The notes under the pieces were generated by a model, which was given only the letters and a program-made list of their open reading frames with translations, did no database searches and was not told the origin of the DNA. The position numbers and the translations under genes are program-made. Of a stretch of DNA of 64,000 bases, positions 44,425 through 54,315 are shown piece by piece. Source of the stretch: Paenibacillus algorifonticola (lineage in GTDB: Bacteria > Bacillota > Bacilli > Paenibacillales > Paenibacillaceae); the NCBI RefSeq assembly GCF_000971975.1, contig NZ_LAQO01000017.1:62001-126000 (forward strand). The letters run 5' to 3'. Positions within the stretch are counted from its first letter, which is position 1, and each line of letters starts with the position of its first letter.

Positions 44425-45120
44425 TTGAGGCGTATTACGATTTTGGTCGCAGATGATGAGGTGGAGATCGCGGATCTGGTCGCCTTGCACCTGCAAAAAG
44501 AAGGCTATTACATTATAAAAGCATCCGATGGGAAGGCAGCTATGCAAGCTGTGCAATCGCAAACGATCGATTTGGCTATTTTGGATATTATGATGCCTGA
44601 AATGGATGGATACGAGGTAACTCGTAAAATTCGGGAGCAGTACCATCTGCCGATTATTTTCTTAAGCGCCAAAACCTCTGACCTGGATAAAATCACAGGT
44701 CTTGTAATGGGTGCGGACGATTACATGACCAAGCCCTTCAATCCAATGGAATTGGTGGCGCGTGTCAATTCGCAGCTTCGTAGGTCGCTGCAATTCAATC
44801 AGCCAGCCGTCATGAACAAAGCGGTGCTGGAGCTAGGCGGACTCGTGATTTCACCCGACCAGCATAAAATCACCTTGTACGGCGAGGACGTCGAATTAAC
44901 GCCGAAGGAGTTCGACATTCTTTATTTGCTGGCGAGCCACCCTAAGCAGGTGTTTAGCGCAGAAAGCATATTTAAACAGGTGTGGGGCGAGACCTACTAT
45001 GAGAGCGGCAATACGGTTATGGTCCATATCCGTACACTGCGCAAAAAACTGGGAGAAGATACGACCAAGCGTAAATTCATTAAGACGATCTGGGGCGTAG
45101 GGTACACGTTCAATGATTAA
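44425..45120 (+). CDS. VanR-like OmpR-family response regulator
   Basis: The 231-residue regulator has a receiver (VADDEVEIADLV, aspartate in AILDIMMPEMDG, lysine in YMTKPFNP) and an OmpR winged helix ending TIWGVGYTFND. TTG 44425 is chosen because AGGGGTG lies eight bases upstream; ATG 44401 is the in-frame alternative without a clear ribosome site. It overlaps the kinase start by eight bases. The sequence DDEVEIADL resembles VanR, but no vanHAX genes are present. Confidence 0.92.
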   Translation: MRRITILVADDEVEIADLVALHLQKEGYYIIKASDGKAAMQAVQSQTIDLAILDIMMPEMDGYEVTRKIREQYHLPIIFLSAKTSDLDKITGLVMGADDYMTKPFNPMELVARVNSQLRRSLQFNQPAVMNKAVLELGGLVISPDQHKITLYGEDVELTPKEFDILYLLASHPKQVFSAESIFKQVWGETYYESGNTVMVHIRTLRKKLGEDTTKRKFIKTIWGVGYTFND

Positions 45121-46204
45121 AAGCAGACGAAGCTTTCGGACCACGATGATTATGCTGCTGGGCTTAAGCATGCTTTTATCCGGCGCAATTACGTATGGCA
45201 TTTATAAAATGCTGCAGCTCTATTATGTCGATGTCCGTGAAGGCGATCGATTGGCCCAGTACCGGAAGATGATGAGGGAAGTGGGGGATATTTATGTGTT
45301 CCTCATTATTTTCATCCCGCTGGCTATTGTGTTTTTCTTCTGGTTTACGAAGCGTTATGGGACTTATTTCAATGAAATTTCCAAGGGAATCCGCCAGCTG
45401 GCTAATGGTGATTTTGACAATCGGGTGCATATTTCCTCTAATGATGAGTTTAGCAGCATTGCAGAGGATTTGAATTTGGCCAGCGAAAAGCTGCAAGCGG
45501 CGGTTGAAAAAGGGGATTTTGCCGAAAATAGCAAGGATCAGCTGGTCGTGAATTTGGCGCATGATTTACGCACGCCGCTGACCTCAATATTGGGCTATCT
45601 CGATTTGATTGTGAAGGATAATCAGCTGACGGATGAGCAGATCAAGCATTATACCGCGATTGCCTTCAATAAATCACAGCGTCTGGAGAAGCTGATTGAT
45701 GGATTATTCGATATTACCCGTATGAACTACGGCAAGCTGCCCGTTCAGAAAGAGCATATCGATCTCAGCGAGCTGCTCAAGCAGCTGAACGAGGAGCTAT
45801 ATCCTGTTTTTGAGAAAAATCGTTTACTATCCCGAATAAATGTGACTCCCGATCTTTATATTTATGGTGACGGGGAGCTGCTGGCCCGGGTATTCGAGAA
45901 CTTGTTGACGAATGCCGCTCGACATGGCAAAGAAGGCTTGTATGTAGATATTAATGGGCACCTGGATGCTCAGCATGTGGTCATTCAAGTCGTTAATTAT
46001 GGAGGGGAGATTCCTCCAGAAGATTTGCCGCATATTTTCGAAATGTATTATACCGGCGACCGGTCACGGGCGCATCAAGAGGGCGGCACGGGGCTTGGCC
46101 TGTTCATTGCCAGAAATATTGTAGAGCAGCATGAAGGAACCCTCACGGCCGAGAGCAATGTGGTGCGGACTGTCTTCGAGGTGCGACTGCCTGTGCGCTC
46201 ATAA
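45113..46204 (+). CDS. VanS-like sensor histidine kinase
   Basis: The 363-residue kinase has two transmembrane segments (~11-33, ~57-77), a very short outer loop, HAMP, an H box NLAHDLRTPLTSILGY, an N box ENLLTNAARHG and G2 GGTGLGLFIARNI. It resembles VanS in layout. The short outer loop suggests sensing at the membrane. It overlaps the response regulator by eight bases and is followed by a tiny membrane peptide gene and a VanZ-like gene. Confidence 0.93.
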   Translation: MIKSRRSFRTTMIMLLGLSMLLSGAITYGIYKMLQLYYVDVREGDRLAQYRKMMREVGDIYVFLIIFIPLAIVFFFWFTKRYGTYFNEISKGIRQLANGDFDNRVHISSNDEFSSIAEDLNLASEKLQAAVEKGDFAENSKDQLVVNLAHDLRTPLTSILGYLDLIVKDNQLTDEQIKHYTAIAFNKSQRLEKLIDGLFDITRMNYGKLPVQKEHIDLSELLKQLNEELYPVFEKNRLLSRINVTPDLYIYGDGELLARVFENLLTNAARHGKEGLYVDINGHLDAQHVVIQVVNYGGEIPPEDLPHIFEMYYTGDRSRAHQEGGTGLGLFIARNIVEQHEGTLTAESNVVRTVFEVRLPVRS

Positions 46205-46289
46205 TTTAAGAAAAACTTTAAATTTGCCCCACTTTTTTTTAACTTGTTTTCTCTATCCTAGAAGTATAAGGCAAGAGGAGGAAACGTTA

Positions 46290-46364
46290 ATGACGAGGTG
46301 GGGCATTTTTATATGCTTGGTTCTGCTGGGCTATGCGGCGACGGACAGAGAGCTTTTTAAATAG
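46290..46364 (+). CDS. 24-residue membrane peptide
   Basis: An ATG with an excellent ribosome site (AAGAGGAGGAAACGTTA) opens a 24-codon frame whose middle is a hydrophobic stretch (WGIFICLVLLGYAA) flanked by charged ends (MTR and TDRELFK). It lies 85 bases after the kinase and 35 before the VanZ-like gene, on the same strand. The strong ribosome site and helix-like composition support translation. Function unknown; a modulator of the kinase or of the VanZ-like protein is one possibility. Confidence 0.55.
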   Translation: MTRWGIFICLVLLGYAATDRELFK

Positions 46365-46399
46365 AACGACGTGATTGTGACGGTAAAGGAGGATGCCAA

Positions 46400-46954
46400 T
46401 TGAAGCAGAAGGAAATTAAGACGAATAAGTGGGAGCTTTTTATAGGAGCGGCGTTTGTTGTGTATCTGTTTTTTTTATTTAAAATCATTTTGCTCAAATG
46501 GAACTCCATTGGTCTCGATGCTTTGTGGTATCATTTCAAAACGTTTCTGCACCATCCTTATCTGATTTACGAGCGCCAAGCGAACTTAAAGCTATTCGAC
46601 GAGATTTCAAGAGATATTGATGGATTATCGATCTCTCGTTTCTCTAGTTCTATCTTGTTTACGAATTTGATTGGCAATACACTGGCCTTTATTCCGTTTG
46701 GTGCTTTTATCGCGGAGCTCATCAAATCCCAAAGGGTATTAGGCATAAAAGTTTTCGTGCTTTCCCTGCTGCTCAGCTTATTTTTTGAATTATCCCAGTT
46801 TTTTCTAGGTATTGGCATCTTTGATGTGGATGATTTACTGTTAAACACCGTTGGCGGAATGATGGGATACGCGGCTTGGAAAATATATGTGGTTGTCGTG
46901 AAAGGGTTTCAGCCCGCAGCGGCGAGAACGTTAAAGAGGACTTCTCCTACATGA
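46400..46954 (+). CDS. VanZ-like membrane protein
   Basis: The 184-residue protein starts at TTG after AAAGGAGGATGCC. It has four or five hydrophobic segments and the VanZ-family motifs NLIGNTLAFIPFGAFI and FELSQFFLGIGIFDVDDLLLNTVGG (parts). VanZ proteins confer low-level resistance to teicoplanin and other lipoglycopeptides in some Firmicutes, but most chromosomal homologues have no proven role. It follows the VanR/VanS-like pair and peptide, and a terminator follows at 46966. Confidence 0.9.
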   Translation: MKQKEIKTNKWELFIGAAFVVYLFFLFKIILLKWNSIGLDALWYHFKTFLHHPYLIYERQANLKLFDEISRDIDGLSISRFSSSILFTNLIGNTLAFIPFGAFIAELIKSQRVLGIKVFVLSLLLSLFFELSQFFLGIGIFDVDDLLLNTVGGMMGYAAWKIYVVVVKGFQPAAARTLKRTSPT

Positions 46955-46965
46955 GCTTGGAACAG

Positions 46966-46994
46966 CCGGGAACCTTAAGGGGTTCCCGGTTTTT
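46966..46994 (+). terminator. Rho-independent terminator after the VanZ-like gene
   Basis: CCGGGAACC pairs with GGTTCCCGG across TTAAGG and five T follow. It begins 12 bases past the VanZ stop. Confidence 0.88.
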
Positions 46995-47029
46995 ATGCGT
47001 CGAATTTTAATTAAGCAAGGACTCGTATT

Positions 47030-47629
47030 CTACGAGCTGTCTACATTTGATCGGAATGGAGCCATAAGCAAAAGCTGCTTGGCAAGGAAGGCAGGCGTAT
47101 AGGGCATATCGTTGCGAAGCCATATAACGATCGTGCCAAGAAAGGCAGAGGCGCCATACCAAGCGGTAATATCATTCGGAATTTCGGGAGTAATGGCTTT
47201 GGATGCGGCATTGTGACTACTCATTTTACTTTTAATATAGTCCATCATAAGCACAGAAAGGCGCTCCGTAAACAGGGGCAGACGCTTGGAAGCGAGCAGT
47301 ATTTTGTAAGAAGCTGAATGATCGGCAAAATGCTGAATAAGCTTGACCAGCTCGGGCCATTCATCCTTAGCGGAGCAGGAATGATCGGCAACATCTTCTA
47401 GCAGATTACGAATGTGCGTGGTCATGTTGTCCGCCATCTGATTCAACATATCCGGGATATCCCGATAATGAAGATAGAAGGTAACCCGATTAATGGTCGC
47501 CCGCTCCGCAAGTCGATTCACCGTAATTTTCTCTAAATCGTACTCCTGAATCAACTCGAGAAAAGCTTCTCGAATCAATTGTCGTGTGCGTATAACACGC
47601 GGATCCATTTTTGGCGATTTTGCCTGCAT
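47030..47629 (-). CDS. TetR-family transcriptional regulator
   Basis: The 199-residue regulator has an N-terminal TetR helix-turn-helix (~12-60: RQLIREAFLELIQEYDLEKI in part, then TVNRLAERATINRVTFYLHY) and a helical ligand-binding domain. It diverges from a drug-type MFS exporter with 204 bases between the starts, so it most likely represses that gene until a ligand binds, as LmrA does for LmrB. AAAGGATCG precedes the ATG. Confidence 0.92.
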   Translation of the reverse strand: MQAKSPKMDPRVIRTRQLIREAFLELIQEYDLEKITVNRLAERATINRVTFYLHYRDIPDMLNQMADNMTTHIRNLLEDVADHSCSAKDEWPELVKLIQHFADHSASYKILLASKRLPLFTERLSVLMMDYIKSKMSSHNAASKAITPEIPNDITAWYGASAFLGTIVIWLRNDMPYTPAFLAKQLLLMAPFRSNVDSS

Positions 47630-47833
47630 GAGAACACCGATCCTTTCAACTTTTAAATCAATCGTCTATACGACAGTTTTCAATGATTTTGTAGATAATT
47701 TCGAAGTAAAACGACAGATTATAGATATTTGTAAACTATTAAACAGTAATGAAAAAGGTGTCGCTTGTAATCATAAAACGAGACGCCTATAATCTTTTAC
47801 ATTAAGTAAATTATACTACAGACTGTCAATTAG

Positions 47834-49378
47834 TTGAAGTCGAAAGGATTGAGTAAGATTAGTACAAACACCGTTTTTGACAGCAGCTCAATTAAGAAAG
47901 GTCCCTTGTTGTTCGTTTTAATAGTAGGGGCATTTATCGCCGTATTGAATCAGACCATTATGAGTGTCGCGCTTCCCCATTTAATGGTCGAATTTTCAAT
48001 TGAAGCTGCCGTAGCTCAATGGCTCACCACCGGGTATATGCTGGTAAATGGCGTTCTCATTCCGATTACAGCCTATCTCATGCAGCGTTTTACGACACGT
48101 GAGCTTTTTCAAGCGGCCATGGTTATTTTTCTCGGAGGCACCATTTTGTCGGCGGTGGCGAATTCATTTGAAATTTTGCTTGTTGGACGTTTGATTCAAG
48201 CGGCCGGCGCCGGAATCATTATGCCGTTATTGATGAACGTGATCCTTACCATCTTCCCTCCGGACAAACGCGGGGTTGCCATGGGAGTGGTTGGTTTAGC
48301 CATTGTTTTTGCACCTGCTGTTGGCCCTGCTATCACGGGTTATGTCATGGAGGAATATAGCTGGCGTACGATGTTCCAGGCGATTATTCCTGTTGCTGCT
48401 TTAGTCATTATTCTTGCTCATTTTTATTTGAAAAATGTAGCTGAGCGATTGTTCCCTAAGCTCGACGTATGGGGAATGATCTTCTCGACCATCGGTTTTG
48501 GAATGGTTATTTATGGGTTTAGCAAGGCGGGCAGCCTAGGCTGGTCCAACACGGAAGTTGTGGTTTCACTTATAGTGGGTATTGTTTCCTTGGCCGTGTT
48601 TACGTGGCAGCAGCTGCGCTCGGGCAGTCCGCTGCTTGATCTCAGGGCGTTCAAATATAATATGTTCTCCTTAACGACTATTATCAATATCGCCGTCACC
48701 ATGGTGATGTATGCTGATATGATGCTGCTTCCCCTGTATTTGCAAAATGCGCGCGGATATACAGCATTGGAATCGGGCATGCTTATGCTGCCTGGCGCTC
48801 TGCTTATGGCACTAATGATGCCAGTATCCGGGAAGCTGTTTGACCGCTTTGGTGCAAAGTGGCTGTCAATCGTGGGTATGATCATTACAATTGGGACTAC
48901 AATTGGATTTGTAAATTTGACGGATTCAACCAGCTATAACTACTTGCTGCTGATGTCTACGGGACGACGGATCGGTATGGCTCTGTTCCTGATGCCTATT
49001 ACTACAGCGGGTCTGAATCAGCTTCCTGCGAGACTGAATGCGCACGGAACGGCTATCTCTAATACGATTAAGCAAGTGGCAGGCGCGATTGGCACCTCCT
49101 TGCTCGTAACCGTCATGACGTCGAGCACCAAAACCCATCTGACGGATACGATGGTGACTAGTGGCACACAGACGGCTTCCAAGGAAATGATGATACACGC
49201 TAACATTCAAGGCATCAATGATGCGTATCTTGTTATTGTTGGAATTGGCCTCATTGGACTTGTGCTTTCTTTCTTTATTAAACGTGTCAAGCAGGGTGAA
49301 GAGGAAGGCGTTAAAATACCTGCAAATAATAAAGTAACAACCGGAATGAGACACACTAAAGAACTGAAGAACACCTAA
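47834..49378 (+). CDS. DHA2-family MFS multidrug exporter
   Basis: The 514-residue protein has about fourteen hydrophobic segments, as in EmrB/QacA/LmrB exporters, with VLNQTIMSVALPHLMVEF in the first segment and TGYMLVNGVLIPITAYL in the second. It diverges from a TetR regulator. TTG 47834 gives the longest frame, but no ribosome site precedes it; GAAAGG lies inside, so TTG 47849 or a nearby codon may be the true start. A strong bidirectional terminator follows. Confidence 0.9.
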   Translation: MKSKGLSKISTNTVFDSSSIKKGPLLFVLIVGAFIAVLNQTIMSVALPHLMVEFSIEAAVAQWLTTGYMLVNGVLIPITAYLMQRFTTRELFQAAMVIFLGGTILSAVANSFEILLVGRLIQAAGAGIIMPLLMNVILTIFPPDKRGVAMGVVGLAIVFAPAVGPAITGYVMEEYSWRTMFQAIIPVAALVIILAHFYLKNVAERLFPKLDVWGMIFSTIGFGMVIYGFSKAGSLGWSNTEVVVSLIVGIVSLAVFTWQQLRSGSPLLDLRAFKYNMFSLTTIINIAVTMVMYADMMLLPLYLQNARGYTALESGMLMLPGALLMALMMPVSGKLFDRFGAKWLSIVGMIITIGTTIGFVNLTDSTSYNYLLLMSTGRRIGMALFLMPITTAGLNQLPARLNAHGTAISNTIKQVAGAIGTSLLVTVMTSSTKTHLTDTMVTSGTQTASKEMMIHANIQGINDAYLVIVGIGLIGLVLSFFIKRVKQGEEEGVKIPANNKVTTGMRHTKELKNT

Positions 49379-49424
49379 TATAAGAGACTCAATTGTTATT
49401 GGCTAGATTCAGGTAACGCAAACA

Positions 49425-49457
49425 GGCCGGGACCCCATCGATGGGGTCCCGGCCTTT
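49425..49457. terminator. Bidirectional rho-independent terminator
   Basis: GGCCGGGACCCCAT pairs perfectly with ATGGGGTCCCGGCC, with T residues beyond. It separates the MFS gene from the convergent repeat-protein gene and can serve both. Confidence 0.9.
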
Positions 49458-49483
49458 AAACGTACATCTTTATTCCAATAAAT

Positions 49484-52400
49484 CTAAACTCCTGTAGGCT
49501 GTTCAGGAGCCGGTGTTGTTGGTGCCGGAGCCGGCGCAACTGGCGTTGGCATTTGAACGGCTGCCGAAGGATCGGACAAGGCGTTCGCACCGCTTTTGGC
49601 TACGGTAAGCACATATACACGATAGCTGGTGTCATATGCGAGTGGCTGCCCGCTCACATCAAGTGTGCTTTTGGATAGCGTTAGCATAGCTTCAGCCGGC
49701 GACGGCGTATAATTGTTGGATGCACTTGCCGCAGCAAGGTTAAAGCTACCAGCATCGGCGTCTTTAACGATAAACACACGGTATTGTGAGACGTTTCTCT
49801 CATCAGCCGGTTTAGTGAAGGATACTTGAATATCCTGACCGCTCGCGAGCAGAGTCGAATTAACCGCTGTTGCTGCCGCTGCGGGAGGCAGCGGCACAGG
49901 AAGTGTAATAGGCGCAGAAGCGGAAGACAGCGCATTGGTGCCTGCCGAGCTTCCACCGCCAACCGACAATACAAACACTTGATAGCTGACGCCAGCTTGG
50001 ATAAATTCTCCGTCTGTATCGCGTGTGTTGCGAGTAAGCACTTTGCTCGGTGTATCGGTTTTATTGACTGCCGTAAAATAATCAGGCAGAGTAATCCGGT
50101 TCGCCGTGGTCAGGTTAAAACCGCCTGCATTCGCACTTTTGACGATGAAAATACGGTAATGATCAATATTGCTATCATCCGAAGGTTTTGTAAAATCGAC
50201 CTTGATATCTTGACCGCTATTGTATTCAGCTGCAACGACATTGGCTGCCGCAGATACACTTTTAGTTGTCAGTGTAATAGCTGCTGAACCGAGGGACAGC
50301 GCATTCGTACCGGCAGAGCTTCCGCCACCAACGGACAATACAAATACTTGGTAGCTGATGTTATTTTGAATCAGATCGCCATTTACGTCCCGCGCAGTGG
50401 CAGCAAGTGCTTGGCTAATATTGCCGCCTGTCTTAGCCACTGTCGTATAGTTATTGGCGTTGCTCACGGCGTTAGCTGCCGCCAGATTGAAGCTGCCTGC
50501 ATTAGCAGTCTTAACTACGAAAACACGGTAGTGGTTCAGGTTCGTCTCATCGGCTGCTTTTGTGAAGGCAACGAGCAAATCTTGACCGTTGTTAAACTCG
50601 TTTACGTCGCTGACAGCAACATTCGCTGCTGCTGTTACAGCGCTAGTTGACAGGATAATCGGAATCGAGCTGCCAGACAGAGCATTATTGCTAGTCGAGC
50701 TTCCATTGCCGACGGACAAGACGAATACCTGATAGCTGATGCCATTTTGGATGAGCACGCCATTAACGTCGCGCGCTGTCGAAGGCAATACTTGATTAAT
50801 ATTTCCACCTGTTTTGGAAACCGTCGTATAATAGCTGGAATTCGTTATACTGTTCGCTGCAGCCAGATTGAAGCTGCTTGCATTTGCCGTCCTAACGACG
50901 AAGATGCGGTAATGGTTCAAGCTGCTCTCATCGCCAGCTCTAGTGAATGAAACACGCAAATCCTGTCCATTGTTGTAGTCGCTCACGTCGCTTACGCCTA
51001 CATTGGTTACACTGCTGACTCCTGTACTATAAAGAGCAATACTGGAGGAGGCGGTGGACAAGGTGCTGGAATAGGAGGAGCTGTTATTAGTAACACCCAT
51101 TACAAACACACGGTAGGCAACACCATTAATAATGGAATTCCCCTTCACATCTCTTGCGCTGGAAGAGAGAATTTGGCTGTAGCTGCTGCTTCCAGTTCTA
51201 GAAACATCGGTATATCTTCCCGACGCTACGTTATTCGCCTCTGTTAAATTAAAGTTTCCGTAATCAGCCTCTCTTACTACGAAAATCCGGTAATAGCTAA
51301 TCCGGGACTCATCCGATGCCCGATTAAAATTAACGCGCAAATCGCGGCCATCTCCATAGTTGCTGACATCGGCTACGCTCGTAATAGTCGGATTAAATCC
51401 GGAAGAAGAGCCAAGTGTCGCAGACGAAGAAGCCGAAGACAAGGTATTAGAAGTAGTACCGACGCTGCTGCTCATGGAAAGAACATAAGCGGTATAGGCT
51501 ACGCCATTTTTAATATATTCACCCGAAGTGTCCCTTGCCGAGGAGCTGAAGCCTGTACTCATCGTACTGCTGCCCGTTTTGGAAACCGTCGTGTAATAGG
51601 AGCTATTAAGCGTATTGGCTGCTGCCAAATCGAATTTGGAAGCATTGGCGGTCTTCACAATGATAACCCGGTAGCTGGAAATGTTGTTTTCATTGGAGGC
51701 CCGTGTAAAGCTGACCGAGAGGTCACGGCCGTCGCCGAAATCGCTAACATCACTAATGCGTACATTCGAAGCAGCGTCTACCGTCGATTTGACGCTTAGC
51801 GTAATAGATGAAGAAGCGCTGGATAGCGCGTAACGATCGTTATTGCCAACGGTCAAAATAAACACTCTATAAGCCAGATTAGCACGAAGCAATGCCCCGT
51901 CTGTATCTCTCGTTTGAGCCGTTAGTACCGTATTTTGGTACGCAGACGATGTAGGAAGTGCCGTATAATTCGTAGCTCCCACAATTTGCGCTTTAGCCAA
52001 ATTAAAGGCCGTGGCTTTGTCTGCCGGAACAACGAGTATGCGGTAGCTGTTCACATTCGTCATATCTGCTGGAGGTGTGAAATTAACCTGCAAATCCCTT
52101 CCATCTCCATTTTGGCTAACAGTGGACACACTTACCGAAGTGGCTGCGCCAACATTTACGGATGCAGATGTAGTAATGCGTACGCTTCTTGATTTTGAGT
52201 CCCATTTCACGTCTTCACCAAGCGATTCGCTGACGAAGCGAACAGGAACGACGGTTCTGCCTTTAATGGAACGGGCCGGGGCATCCAGTGTAACGGTTGT
52301 ATTGTTAATCGTGGCCGTTCTGGCACCCAGTTTAAGAACAACGGTCGTATCGCCTTTCGTGGCGGTTACCGTTTTGGTTTTTTGACTCCATAATACTTTG

Positions 52401-52603
52401 GCATCTAAAGCTTCAAAAATCCCGCGCAAGGGCACAAAGGTGCTGCCTGAAATAATAATAGCGGGTTGATCAGTTTGCAGCACTTGCCCATCGATATAAA
52501 TTTTAATATCGGTTGTTGCTGCCTGCGCTACAGGCTGAAGTAACACAAAAAACAGCGTTGCAAAAGCAGCTAGAGCGGAAACCATTTTTCTCATAGCGTT
52601 CAT
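49484..52603 (-). CDS. Secreted repeat protein with copper-amine-oxidase-N-like domain
   Basis: The protein (1039 residues from ATG 52603; ATG 52594 also possible) has a signal peptide ending PVAQA. Residues ~35-145 resemble the copper amine oxidase N-terminal-like domain (IKIYIDGQVLQTDQPAII in part, VPLRGIFEALDAKVLW, TVVPVRFVSESLGEDVKW), common in wall proteins of this group and not itself an oxidase. Seven repeats of about 105-130 residues follow, each with a DGRDLxVxF/NGQDLxVxF strand, YRVFVVKxANAxxFNLAxA and ARDVNGxxIxNGxxYxVFVLSV. The tail is rich in proline and alanine. No SLH domain is seen, so the protein may be released or bound by the first domain. GAGGGG lies close upstream. Confidence 0.87.
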   Translation of the reverse strand: MNAMRKMVSALAAFATLFFVLLQPVAQAATTDIKIYIDGQVLQTDQPAIIISGSTFVPLRGIFEALDAKVLWSQKTKTVTATKGDTTVVLKLGARTATINNTTVTLDAPARSIKGRTVVPVRFVSESLGEDVKWDSKSRSVRITTSASVNVGAATSVSVSTVSQNGDGRDLQVNFTPPADMTNVNSYRILVVPADKATAFNLAKAQIVGATNYTALPTSSAYQNTVLTAQTRDTDGALLRANLAYRVFILTVGNNDRYALSSASSSITLSVKSTVDAASNVRISDVSDFGDGRDLSVSFTRASNENNISSYRVIIVKTANASKFDLAAANTLNSSYYTTVSKTGSSTMSTGFSSSARDTSGEYIKNGVAYTAYVLSMSSSVGTTSNTLSSASSSATLGSSSGFNPTITSVADVSNYGDGRDLRVNFNRASDESRISYYRIFVVREADYGNFNLTEANNVASGRYTDVSRTGSSSYSQILSSSARDVKGNSIINGVAYRVFVMGVTNNSSSYSSTLSTASSSIALYSTGVSSVTNVGVSDVSDYNNGQDLRVSFTRAGDESSLNHYRIFVVRTANASSFNLAAANSITNSSYYTTVSKTGGNINQVLPSTARDVNGVLIQNGISYQVFVLSVGNGSSTSNNALSGSSIPIILSTSAVTAAANVAVSDVNEFNNGQDLLVAFTKAADETNLNHYRVFVVKTANAGSFNLAAANAVSNANNYTTVAKTGGNISQALAATARDVNGDLIQNNISYQVFVLSVGGGSSAGTNALSLGSAAITLTTKSVSAAANVVAAEYNSGQDIKVDFTKPSDDSNIDHYRIFIVKSANAGGFNLTTANRITLPDYFTAVNKTDTPSKVLTRNTRDTDGEFIQAGVSYQVFVLSVGGGSSAGTNALSSASAPITLPVPLPPAAAATAVNSTLLASGQDIQVSFTKPADERNVSQYRVFIVKDADAGSFNLAAASASNNYTPSPAEAMLTLSKSTLDVSGQPLAYDTSYRVYVLTVAKSGANALSDPSAAVQMPTPVAPAPAPTTPAPEQPTGV
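49600..52150 (-). repeat. Seven tandem coding repeats
   Basis: Seven units of about 315-390 bases encode the repeats of the secreted protein. The units around 50230-51000 are the most similar to one another at DNA level. They offer a substrate for copy-number change. The unit borders given are approximate. Confidence 0.65.
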
Positions 52604-52885
52604 ATCCCCTCTGGATCGTTCTTCCATCATTTTCTGAATCGATAATAAGACGAAGCAAGACGAGTAAAAGTTTCTGCTTATTCATATTTTGTTCATAAAA
52701 AATTTGGCGCCCAGAATAAAGGGAGTATGAGAGATTTGAGATATTTCACTTAGGGGATGTTTTTTGTCGGAGTTTGTCATTTTGCTGTCATTGGAGTGAA
52801 TTATACTTAGCTGGAATAGTGGGTAGGAAGGTTGCTCATTGAAAAGTATGTCGAATACGAGAATGTACAGGGGAGTGAAAGATTC

Positions 52886-54259
52886 ATGTTAAAAGGTTGG
52901 TTTAAAGTAAAGGCGCAAGGGAAATCTAGCTTTACTGTGTTGTCTATGATGTTGGCGTTAGTCGTAGCGCTGTCTATCCTGCCAAGCGCGGCAATGGCGG
53001 CTCCGACTCCGGTTTCGGTGAGTCCAAATCTCATGACATTGGACTTGGAGACAAACAGCGGAATCGTTACACAGGGTAAAGTGAAAGTGACGGGCCTTGT
53101 TAATTCGAATAGTACAGTTGTATGGTCGACCTATGGACAGGCAAGTGCAGAAGCGGTACCTCAAGCAGGAACGCTGTTTAGCACGATTGCCAATGCTTAT
53201 ACTTATAACCTGAACTACAATCCTTTTGTACCTGCTGCTGCTGGCGATATCCTATCTGTCGTTGAAGTAGACGCTCAAAGCGGAGAGGTTGTAGGTTACA
53301 CATCGCTAGCGGTTGGAGCCAATCATATTGGTACGGTAGCTCCTATGGTCGATCAGAACTATGTTTTCCCTGGAATACAAGCTGGTAATAATCTATTTTT
53401 GCAGGGTGCCTATTTTTACTATGCACCCAATGGAGTTACGCTTAGCAACTTCACAAGCTCGAATACAGCTGTAGCAACCGCAAGCCCAAATAGTTGGTAT
53501 TTTTATCTGATGGGTAATAGTAAAGGCACTGCTACTATAAGCTTCGATGCTGCAGACAATCTGACTGGGGATAAGATAAAAACAACAATGCCCGTTTCGG
53601 TTGTGTCAAATCGCCAACCATACCTAAATTATAATGAAGATTACCACTTTACTGGAAGAGCCTTAACGTTATCGGTTAATCCTCCAACTGCAGAATGGGT
53701 ACCGGACTCCATTGAAGTAAATGAAGTGACTGTGCCAAGCGAAAGCTATACTTACACACCTGGAGTTTTTGGCCAAAGTGACGGCGAAATTGTACTGCAA
53801 GCAAGCGTGCTGCCAGAAGGTGAAAATAAAATCGTTGTGAAGACTTATGATACGATAGATGGGGTGTACGAGATTACTCTTCATCAATCCGAGCATTCCT
53901 TCTATATGAGCGAGCCTCTTATTGACAGAGCGAGCGGCGGAATAACCGCATCCATCAAATTCGTGAGAAACATCAATAACAATAGTTATAATGATAAAGC
54001 GACAGTCATTTTTCAGCTTATGAACGGCGATGTGCCAGTGGATACCGTTTCTGTTACGACTGACAGTCTGGATAGCTATCAGACGAATCGCGCTCATTTC
54101 AATTTAGCGGATGCGGCAACAAATCCAAACTACTCGGTACGTGCTTTTCTCATTACGGGAGACAATGCCGATCCGAACAACCTCGGTTATTCTCTTGCGA
54201 CAGAAGTGGATGCGGCTGAATTTGAACAGCGTTACCAAGAATGGCGCAACTGGGACTAA
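52886..54259 (+). CDS. Secreted protein of unknown function
   Basis: The 457-residue protein has a signal peptide (core LSMMLALVVALSIL, ending AAMAA). I recognise no domain with certainty; strand-rich sequence such as VSVSPNLMTLDLETNSGIV and ASVLPEGENKIVVKTYD suggests Ig-like or Big-type modules. There is no SLH domain or anchor. ATG 52886 follows GGGGAG at about ten bases and yields a proper signal peptide; the frame is open further upstream. It is followed 56 bases later by an SLH protein on the same strand and may be its partner. Confidence 0.75.
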   Translation: MLKGWFKVKAQGKSSFTVLSMMLALVVALSILPSAAMAAPTPVSVSPNLMTLDLETNSGIVTQGKVKVTGLVNSNSTVVWSTYGQASAEAVPQAGTLFSTIANAYTYNLNYNPFVPAAAGDILSVVEVDAQSGEVVGYTSLAVGANHIGTVAPMVDQNYVFPGIQAGNNLFLQGAYFYYAPNGVTLSNFTSSNTAVATASPNSWYFYLMGNSKGTATISFDAADNLTGDKIKTTMPVSVVSNRQPYLNYNEDYHFTGRALTLSVNPPTAEWVPDSIEVNEVTVPSESYTYTPGVFGQSDGEIVLQASVLPEGENKIVVKTYDTIDGVYEITLHQSEHSFYMSEPLIDRASGGITASIKFVRNINNNSYNDKATVIFQLMNGDVPVDTVSVTTDSLDSYQTNRAHFNLADAATNPNYSVRAFLITGDNADPNNLGYSLATEVDAAEFEQRYQEWRNWD

Positions 54260-54315
54260 TAGCTGCGGTTTGGAAGAGCGAATACCCTTTATTTTTAATT
54301 GAATAGAAAAGAGGT

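Noticed and set aside
44401..46954. Vancomycin resistance cluster
   Set aside because: VanR/VanS/VanZ-like genes are present but no vanH, vanA/B ligase or vanX; resistance cannot be claimed.
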